From contig JASANE010020163.1 of NCBI GenBank assembly GCA_030248225.1, positions 1 to 64,000 of the forward strand: a stretch of DNA of 64,000 nucleotides, given 5' to 3'. Positions within the stretch are counted from its first letter, which is position 1. Every line of letters begins with the position of its first letter. Positions 56,053 through 64,000 of this stretch are shown in pieces. Both the position numbers and the translations under genes were made by a program. The notes below the pieces were generated by a model. The model had not been told where the DNA came from and did not search any database. It saw nothing but the letters and a program-made list of their open reading frames with translations. Source of the stretch: Trileptium ribeirensis. Its lineage: Eukaryota > Nematoda > Enoplea > Enoplida > Thoracostomopsidae.

Positions 56053-56639
56053 GTATGTAACATTTTGAAGCAAATTAATTTTTTGGTGCTAACTTATGTT
56101 AATCGTTACCTTCAATTATAACAAAATCATAATTAAGAGTATATTCGCGAAATTGTAGAAAACCCTATGTCGTGTTGCGGCAACACTTGAATAATATGTA
56201 TTCTGTCTCATAAAAATATTTCTCTCGTAGAAGCTTAAGGCTTTTGCTCAAAATCTTGGTTTTGTGAATTTTAAATATTTTAATGGTATATATTCTGTAA
56301 ACTTATTTTGTGCTTTGGTTCACCAGAACATGGTTTATATGGTTGAAGTTACTTCATCTAGACCACTCTAGCGGTACAATTGTATAGAATATAAAGTGTA
56401 CCTAACTGTTGCTGTCACTGACATAATTACAGCTCTCATACTTTCAGGAATTATAACCGAACATATTATCTATGTATAACAAAATGTCTAATACTCAATT
56501 ATTAATTTGGCTGACCGAGTAACTACAGTAAGACTGTGTTCATTTAATCAAAATAGATGTGAAGTTGTGCGACAATGGTTCCAACATTCGTCTTCACAGC
56601 CTTATAGCATAAAACTATTGCTTTAGTTAATAAAACGTT

Positions 56640-57130
56640 TGATCTAACAGGTTCCGTGGCTGACTTGCTCCGAACAGGGTGTTGCTGCGATAGCTGATAT
56701 TCCCTGTCATTTTGACATTAGTTCGACAAAGTCATTTCGACGTTGAGCTGTTGAAATCGGCATCAGGAAATCAACTGTTTTCCGAATTGTTAAAAGTCTG
56801 GGTGTAACACCTTTTAGAGCGATGTTAATTCGTGGTCTGAATAAGGATGATTATTATCGTAGGGTTGAATTTTGTAAAATATGTCTACAGCGTGTCGACG
56901 ATGTTCCGGACGTAGCTGACGAAAGCCTCATTTAGTTAGACTAACGCAAGTTTTTTACTGGACGACCACGTTAACTAGCATAATTGTATTTATTGACATA
57001 CGGAAATCCCTCATAACGCTATCGAACAGCAATATGAGTGCCCCTGGTATGACGGTGTGGATCGGCATGTGGTCTGTTGGATCTTTCTGTCATTTTTTCG
57101 ATGGTACGGTGAATGCACACAACTAATGGC
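56640..57130 (+). pseudogene. Mariner/Tc1-like DDE transposase remnant
   Basis: In broken frames: IGIRKSTVFRIVKSLGVTPF followed by RGLNKDDYYRRVEFC. This is the helix-turn-helix pattern (GI..STV.RIL...L...P) with the usual 'L...D...R..FC' tail of the mariner/IS630-type transposase DNA-binding domain. About 180 bases on comes IPHNAIEQQYECPWYDGVDR, like the 'NPH..V.......VWCG' block of the catalytic core. Stops occur at about 56742 and 56936. No terminal repeats were found. Confidence 0.72.
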
Positions 57131-57989
57131 ACTTTGGTCAGATTTCGGTCTTTTTTTCGACTTACTGATTTTGAATAATACATCTTGCGAACCCGGAAAA
57201 ATTCAAATTCCCAAGCCGGAAGTTTTTGGTATTAGTCTGAAGGTTAGTCAAAAATTTAATAGAGATATTTTGAAAATTGTGGGACTATACATATTTGTAA
57301 AATGGTACCTTGCAAAATTTGGATAATTTTCTAAAAATTCATACAGTCCAAAAGTCATAAAAGGTGGTTGTGATTTATGATTTTTGGACCATTTTTGGAT
57401 TTTTATTGCTGTGGGGCGTAAGTGTTTTAACATCAAGATAAGTTTGTAACACGTTGCTCTTTTATGCTTGTTGGCGTGTCTGTAGCCCTCAGGGTGCCCC
57501 GGATTAACTCAAACAACTACATATTTTCAGTTTGGAGGCGTTTATGTTTTATTTTTGGTTTTGTGTGAAATAGTTTTTATGCAACTTGAATAATCCAATG
57601 AAGTATTAAGGACTGTTTAAAATGCCTAGGTGCCATCCCATACCGCTAGGTTTAGGCTAACCATCTGTTCGGTGGCCCAAGTTTTTTATGTATTTGAATT
57701 ATATTAAAATATATTTTGACATATTGAAACATTAGCGTTTGGATGGTTCTAGGAAAAATAGTTCCTCGGTCAACAAGCGGGTAGACTTGGATTTTGAGAT
57801 TATTTTTGATGGAGGCACAGTTCAAAACGTAATAAATAAGTAATAGAGGAGGAGATCTTGAGCGTATAGGCTCAGCGGTAAACTGTGGTTGCCTCGGTTA
57901 TTACAGATCCCAAGACTAATTCATGTGCATATCGAACTTGGGGAAAGACAAATCATGTTGGTAGACAGATACATTAGATGTCCATAAGA

Positions 57990-59930
57990 ATGGAGTAACG
58001 AAATTCATAAGTTAGCGGTAAGGTTTATTGAGGAAAGCAACTGGGCAAAATAGCCACTTATCTTACGGGCATACAATGTATGAAATCAGGAGACTTAAGA
58101 ATGAAAGTTGGAGAGAATTCTCTTGCGATATTAAAGAAACATGGGAAAGAGAAAAGTAAGATTTGTATTAAGATATACTACTAAAAACAGTGAAGGAGAA
58201 TTATTGAAAATGAAAGAAAAGCTTTAAAAATGTTGCTAAGGAAACATTTTTCGGCTGTGAGGTAAATGACCCTCACAACTCACAGGAAAGTCAAAGAACA
58301 ATGTGTGAAAATTAGTAGGTATGTTGAAGGGGTTACATGGAAAAGCGAGATGGTTTCTTGAGACCTTCCAAGGCTCCAGCTCCCGATGAGATACATCTAT
58401 CTTTTTTCTAAACAGGTATTGATCCGTTAGCAGGTCATATAACTAGAATATACAAGGGACTTGTCTCATTGCCAAAATGTGAAGTCTGAGTGTATATCGC
58501 TCTATTCGTGGAAGAGATATGACCAATTTAGAGTGCCTTCGGGATTCCAAGGACCCAACTAAAACACATCTTGATGCAATCCTGTCTGGTAGGTGAGGTC
58601 AATAGCAGCGTACCGCGCATAACTATTTAAAGCTTTGTTTTCTGAACAAAATCAAGGTAATTAGCTGCCGAATCGCGCTAGTGGTTGAGGAGATATGACC
58701 AAATCGATGTTTTCAGGGATTCCAAAGGCCCATTTGAAAATCAATGATGATCCAACCCCTGGTGCGCAGGTGACCAGGGCAAAAATGGGCTCCGCGTAAC
58801 TATATAGAGCTAAATTTTCTGAACTTGAGCCCAACTGCGGTCCGCGATACGAGTCATATCGTGTTTATGGTGAAACCTTTAAGGACCCTTTCGGAATCCT
58901 TTTGAGGGGAAATCTGTTTTTGCGTGCAACAAGAGGGCACAAATAGAGATTTTAAGCTTTCAAATAATCCATCACGAACTGACATTCCAATCAGAAGTTG
59001 AATTATGCGCGGCACACAAAACATTCACAAACAGACGCCGCCAAATTACACAGTCCTCACGAATGAGAATTCTTCGGTGATACTCAGAATTCAATAAGGC
59101 ATGTCTAGGGAATGCATTATATACCAAAATTAGGAGACACTGGAATGTTACCTTTTTGTCTAAGCCTAGAAAAGAAAGTTATGATGTGGCAAACAGCGTT
59201 AGGCCCATTTCGCTTTCATCGTTTTTGCTCAAAGGGCTAAATAATAATAATAATTGGGGCTTTTTGTGACATCAATGGTGCCTTTGATGGAACTCACACT
59301 ATGAACATCATTAAAAGACCTCTAGGAAGATTAGATGTGCACGTGCACTTATAAATTGGACTTTATCTGTTATAAAATAGGTGGGCATCTGCGCATTTTG
59401 ACCATGCGGTGGTGGGAGTCGGTACTAAAAGAACCAGTCCGCATGGAGCTATAGTGTTTTCGCATATCTAGATTTTAGTCTTAGATGGTATACTAAGGCG
59501 TTACAGTGGTTCATCTTAAGGCATACTCTAACGACATTATGGTAACTGGGATTTATAGCTTTAGACCTCTAATTATCTCACAACGTACAGTTGAAAAGGT
59601 GGAATTATGATATGAATTTCCTTTTGAAACTGAGTAAAGATAGCGTCAGGCAATTTCAAATAATTACTGGACACTCTTGTAAATAAATGGCAACACATGT
59701 TCAAGCTTAACATAATTAGTAATGGCCTCTGTCAATTTTGGAATGTTCTGAGACCTTAAATCACTTTTTGGGGGAATGCGCACCCTTTCGCGATATTATA
59801 ATTCAGATCTCGGTCCTTACTGTTGTGTCAGACGATAGATTATATAGCGTAGAGAACTCTGTAGGAAACTGTTTAGGTTATTGTAGAGACGTGGTGACTC
59901 GCGGCAATTTCATAGTATTAAGTTGACTTA
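57990..59930 (+). pseudogene. Non-LTR retrotransposon RT remnant (I/R1/Jockey-like)
   Basis: Broken frames in order: a Lys/Arg-rich linker (58080-58270), FLRPSKAPAPDEIHLSFF (58350-58405, the S/YKAPGPD.I motif), RPISLSSFLLK (about 59197), FCDINGAFDGTH (about 59257, the aspartate motif), VVGVGTKRTSPHGAIVFSHI (about 59410, like GT.RG.PQG..LSP), and YSNDIMVTG (about 59523, in place of YADD). After this, CSETLNHFLGECAPFRD (59738-) matches the C-terminal Cys/His motif of I/R1/Jockey LINEs. The first catalytic Asp of YADD is changed to Asn. A 176 bp tandem repeat is inserted between the first two motifs. Confidence 0.82.
58500..58960 (+). repeat. 176-bp tandem repeat inside the LINE remnant
   Basis: GAGATATGACCAA starts near 58514 and again near 58690 (176 bases). 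Both are followed by 'gggattccaa.g.cccaa', 'cctg.tggt..g.aggtga' and 'cgcgtaactat.tagagct..ttttctgaac'. A third, partial, more diverged unit begins near 58855 ('gagtcatatcg...ccttt.aggaccc'). Confidence 0.75.
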
Positions 59931-61321
59931 ATGGGCTGTCGCAAAGAGCTATCTTGTTACTCCTAGTCGCCTCCCATTTGGAGTGGTACTAACTTTTCTT
60001 TCTATCTATCTTCGTGTCTGGATCGCCTAACGTGCAACTTATTTCCCTTAAAAAGTAAACTTGTTAAATGTTGGACTCTAGGGACTGTGCTACCTCTATT
60101 TTTAGAATCTTTACGTACCTTCCTATATCTCTATAGTTGGAACAGTTAAGAAAAAACTCTTTAAACGGGAATTGGAAAACGAACCCCTCTAAAAATACTT
60201 TTTCTGGCATAACAATGCCATTTGTTATACCACTCGCTAAAATATTGAAAGCAAGTATGTCGGACACAGCATCCCCTTTGTTAATTCACTAAATAAAACA
60301 TTGAAAACAAGCAGAACATAGAATTTCTATTGAAAAAAAAATTTTACATAATCTCTCAGGTCCTTTGTTAGTTATTGAAAACGGCCAAAACGCTGAACTG
60401 TTTACAATATGAGTTTTCATTCAGTCGCTCAAAGAAACAAAGTGTTTGTAACACCCGTGAGTAAATGAATGTTATTTTTGGATAAGCAAAGTTTCAATAT
60501 CAAGAGGATGTACGCAAAATAATATTTTAGTTATAAAGGCAAAGTTTAGTGCGAATCAATTTTTAATAAAAAATTAGTTGAGTAATTATATTTTTATGGT
60601 CTATACACCCCAGAGCTTGTCGACCTATGGTTGGTTGTTCGAAAAGCTTTTAGACCCGTAACACCATTTAATTACCTCCTCAGTGTAAAGCTAGTCTCTA
60701 ACAAAAAAATCTAAAAAGTGGGCTGCTGAATTAATTTTTGCCACTTTGACTATATGGATCTCTCAGTTTTTGATGTTATAACCCGTGTCACAATCGTCGG
60801 ATCGAAATACAGAGTTTGTCGACAGCTTCAAATCTGCTTTTAAATTCTTTGTTAGAGCAGATGTTTTCGACCTAACATGCTAAACACTTTTGTTTGGGTT
60901 TTTAACCTTCTACAGTATTCGTCACTCCCAACGAAGATGATGCGAGAGGTAAAATCCTCAATTTAGCACTAAAAACTAAATTTGGCATTTTGGCTACACA
61001 CGATAGAAGCAATATAGTAATTATATCGATGCAGCCATATGTCTAGCTCTAAGGGCTGGCTAATCAGGTTCACAAATAACTTATAAGTCCTCAGGTTGCC
61101 TTTCAAGTCGTGATTGGTGTCAGTTTTTTGTAATTGGCCGTAATAGCTTCTGTCGGCATCTGGTTGTATAAATTTTAGTTTGATTTTATTGATTATGGGA
61201 TATCAATACGTGAGTAAAAGTTAAATATGTTTATGTTTCAAATAAACACCGTCGCTTCATTAGTATCCCTTGTTATAAAAGTTATGGACGAATTAGAAAA
61301 TTGTTGTATGTAACTTTATAG

Positions 61322-61438
61322 CTAATTGACTGGGTTCCTATTGCCTATCCGAAGCAATCTGTTCCTGATATAATAAAGGACGAAGACGATGCAGAAGACT
61401 ATAAATCAGGCGACGTTAAAGTGGTTTGCGAAGGCGAG
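61322..61438 (+). CDS. ATP1B: Na+/K+-ATPase beta subunit, exon 5
   Basis: Residues 197-235. It begins LIDWVPIAYPKQSVPD, the usual loop after 'LNR', then an acidic stretch (DEDDAEDYKSGDVKVV) and Cys232 (VVCEGE), the first cysteine of the third conserved disulfide (mammalian VQCTGK). Acceptor TTATAG|CTA, donor GAG|GTATGC; phase 0 at both ends, 117 bases. About 60-80 residues of C-terminal ectodomain, including the second cysteine of that pair and the 'YYP' block, are still to come. Confidence 0.95.
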
Positions 61439-62149
61439 GTATGCACGTTTTTTAGGTTCAAGCGTGTAGACCTGCATATCGTCTAATATTTTTTAATAAG
61501 CTTATTAATTTTAAAATGTAATAAAGAATTTATTAAAAGGTAGCTTACGTAATGAGCAGTTTTTTTTCAAATAGCGTCTACTTGGGCAAAATTCTTTTTT
61601 TCCATCTGTTCGTCACAAAACTCTTCACCAGATCGATAGTTTCGAAATTTTTTAACGAAAGGTAGGTGTGCTCGTAGCTTTTTATTTGCGCTCCTTCTAT
61701 GTTTGTTTACCTAGATTTTCACAAAACCGGCACGAATTGGAGATTTTGATTTTGGTGATTTGGTGGCAGCGAACATTTTAAGTTATAACTCTTACCAGAG
61801 CTATCGGATCCAAAAATGGAGACCACTGCAAAACGATGTCATCGAGAGCTGTTATGTATTTTTGTTAGCCCAGTTTTCTGTTCGAGCTATGAGCCAAAGT
61901 TTATAAAATATACCGTAAAAAGTTAAATGTTCAGTTTTTTTACAATGTTAGTTTTCTATTGGGGTGTGAGCGATGAAATTCCAGTACCAGAAAATTACCA
62001 GGGCATTTCTGTGTGTTACTAACTCTGTGGGACGGTGCTGGAGCAAAATTATGTAAACTTTAGCGTTAACCATGGTCAAATTTTGTCACTTTTCCAACGT
62101 AGTTATAATGTAGGGCATTGAAATGCGTCTATATGTTTCGGGTTGCTGA
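61439..62149 (+). other. ATP1B: ATP1B intron 5 (start)
   Basis: Begins GTATGC. No further exon with the family's YYP or C-terminal motif was found to the end of the window, so the gene is incomplete here. Confidence 0.7.
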
Positions 62150-62610
62150 AAGCGATAACGATAAAAGCAATTATATTTGCGTAATATGTGTAATATCGAC
62201 GTGACGCTGCTGCATTACGCACTTCCCCAAACGTAATGCCCATACGACTCCGGCTATCGTGACTTCAAGGGCGGACCTATTGGGTAAATTTTCTTTTATT
62301 CGGATCAGGCCCAAGAAATTACGGAGCTTAGCAAGCCGCAGGAGCGCTTCACAGAATGTGTTCTGATCCTGCCGGACGGGTTGCGCACCTTTGAGGTCCC
62401 CGGGGAGGTTGGCTCCGTCACCTGCTCACAGGCCAAAGAGACCAGACCGCTATACCTCTCCACGTTTAACCCGGGAAGTGTAAAATGGTGGGTATTTAGG
62501 TTTGATCGAAATTGGTTCCCACTTTCTCGAACGGTTAATTTATTTAATTTAGCCAGTGGCCCTTACTAGGGTCCGACAAATCCCTAGACGTTTAACGTCG
62601 GATCCGTGTG
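62150..62610 (+). repeat. Dispersed repeat R1, copy 5
   Basis: Matches the GC-rich part of R1: 'gcccatacgac.ccggctatcgt.acttcaagg.cggacc' (62235), 'gcccaagaa.ttacg.agcttagcaag.cgcaggagcgcttcac' (62305), 'cgggttgcgcac' and 'tgaggtccc.ggggagg'. It then follows the same order as copy 3 up to 'gtccgacaaatccct.ag.cgtttaacgtcgga'. The 62-codon frame at 62381 is incidental. Confidence 0.75.
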
Positions 62611-64000
62611 TCTAAATTTCCTATTGTGGGTGCTCAGCGGGAGTTGTAATTTTGACTGTACTTTTCCTAATTGAGTCGCACGAGTCGCCCTTACACTACA
62701 ACATAATTAATACACTTATAGGTAATCGGCGAGTCACGCTGAGGTTTGCTTCTTCAATGCGCGTGTCAAACCTGAACGTGGGTCGTCGATTGGGGTGACG
62801 GATTTCAAACCCGTTTTTAAATACCTATCGCTACTAAGGGTCAGCAAAACACTTGAACAACTTGGGTTTCCATTGAGCATTTATTGATAAGTCACAAAGT
62901 TGGGTACAGACAGACACATATTGTACGGACGAATACAATAGGCACTATGTCACTGATATGGTACGCTAATAAGAGAATGAGCAGGGTGTCGAACGGAATG
63001 GGTTGCGGAGTCATCGCCTTTTTCACGGAACTATCACAGCTGTGTCGCATCACGGCGTGTGGAATTAAGCCTTTTCTAATGACAGCTGCGCCTACCTTAC
63101 TCATGAAAACAGTGGGTCAAATCACAAGCCAGCACCGGCAAGTAATACGGTTAGTTATCGATAAAAGGAGGCGCCATTGAACCAACTACTTGCTCGGAAC
63201 TACGATGGCCAACATTAAAGAAGGGTACTCCGACAAGCAATAGGTTCAGGTAAGCGAAAGGCGGAAACGAAACAAGGCATACGGAACAAAGCGTACAATG
63301 GGACTTTCGCGGGACTTCATCTTGCTCATCCTAATCACGAGACTATGGTACATGATAAGTAAGCATTGGTAGCGATTGGTTTAATATACGGCATAGTATC
63401 AATGCAAGCGCGAAATGGTACATATGTATATACTGACGAAACGGTAAGTTTAGGAGGCAATCGTTGGTACGACTCGTGAGTTTTCTTAGTACGTGACAAC
63501 GATACAATATCCAAAGTTTTTTTTATTCTCACATACATATCTACTTACAGTGACCATGAAATAAGTTTTCAACAGGATATATAGACCTACTAATTAATTT
63601 TGGTTCTGGTTTCCTATAAAATCAGCTTATTTCTCGAGTAATAGAAAATGAAAGTTTCGGTGGGTTGTATAGACATCACTGACTAATTTTCGGTTCTAAT
63701 TCCTTACAAAATTAATTCACAAGCGCTACGGCAGAAGTGATAAAATTCGGTTTTAGATCGCGGCTAATCCATGACCTAACTAACTGCGAAAATAGACTTT
63801 TCGGGTCTACAAATATGGGCTATAACAGTGCTAAAGTGATCGAGTGGATTTATCTCATGAATTGCGCGTGGGTCCCGGTAGACTGAGGTAGGGGCCGAAT
63901 TTTAAGATCTTCCTGATGCAAAATTATAGTGTTAATTTACTGTGCGAGTTATGCATGTGATTCGGGTGATATGCGGTTGGAATTAGCTCCTAATTCTATA
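62611..64000. other. No recognisable feature
   Basis: No exon of the ATPase gene or repeat of the families above was recognised. A 98-codon frame at 62884-63180 has no domain I can name, and the complementary strand over the same stretch is also open. Confidence 0.4.

Larger units (their letters stand above)
56053..61321 (+). other. ATP1B: ATP1B intron 4
   Basis: 5.27 kb with GTATGT...TTATAG borders, the longest intron in the window. It contains a transposase remnant (56640-57130), an I-like LINE remnant (57990-59930) and a 176 bp tandem repeat within it. Confidence 0.92.

Noticed and set aside
62884..63180. 98-codon frame as the last ATPase exon
   Set aside because: Lacks the YYP and C-terminal beta-subunit motifs and the expected cysteine context.

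Overview
This window looks like part of a repeat-rich invertebrate animal genome. The one host gene recognised with confidence is a Na+/K+-ATPase beta subunit gene on the + strand. Five coding exons lie between 43314 and 61438, separated by 2.8-5.3 kb introns with GT-AG borders. The last coding exon, which should carry the C-terminal part of the ectodomain, was not found and probably lies to the right of the window. A flatworm is plausible from the large introns and the mix of CR1/L2-like and I-like LINEs, LTR elements, SINEs and MITEs, but the sequence does not prove it. No prokaryotic operon, CRISPR array or rRNA gene was seen.

Layout. 1-12.7 kb is mostly non-coding and carries two copies of a dispersed repeat called R1 here. 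12.7-23.5 kb holds GC-rich and purine-rich simple sequence, a third R1 copy, a 2.1 kb fold-back element (16104-18205) built from tandem CGCG hairpins, a 22-24 bp minisatellite (19406-19610), three GTAACAAC hairpins, two 265 bp TTAA-flanked MITEs with a tRNA-like core, and the 3' end of a LINE. 23.6-34.5 kb is a decayed LTR-type retroelement with gag, protease and reverse transcriptase remnants between ~0.7 kb direct repeats. It is invaded by two MITEs of one family (12-14 bp inverted ends, exact 5 bp target duplications) and has an exon-like insert in its right repeat. 34.5-43.3 kb has LINE fragments on both strands, a SINE with a 10 bp target duplication, a hAT-type element with a perfect 8 bp target duplication, and diverged tandem repeats just upstream of the gene.

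43.3-61.4 kb is the beta-subunit gene. Intron 1 carries a rearranged hAT relative. Intron 2 carries dispersed and tandem repeats. Intron 3 carries a ~340 bp satellite-like array. Intron 4 carries a mariner-like transposase remnant and an I/R1/Jockey-like LINE remnant. 61.4-64 kb holds the start of intron 5 and another R1 copy.

All mobile-element coding regions seen are broken by stops or frameshifts. The most distinctive signals are the 5 bp-TSD MITE family nested in one retroelement, the tRNA-like TTAA MITE, the hairpin-array fold-back element, and the minus-strand exon-like insert present in only one of two direct repeats.
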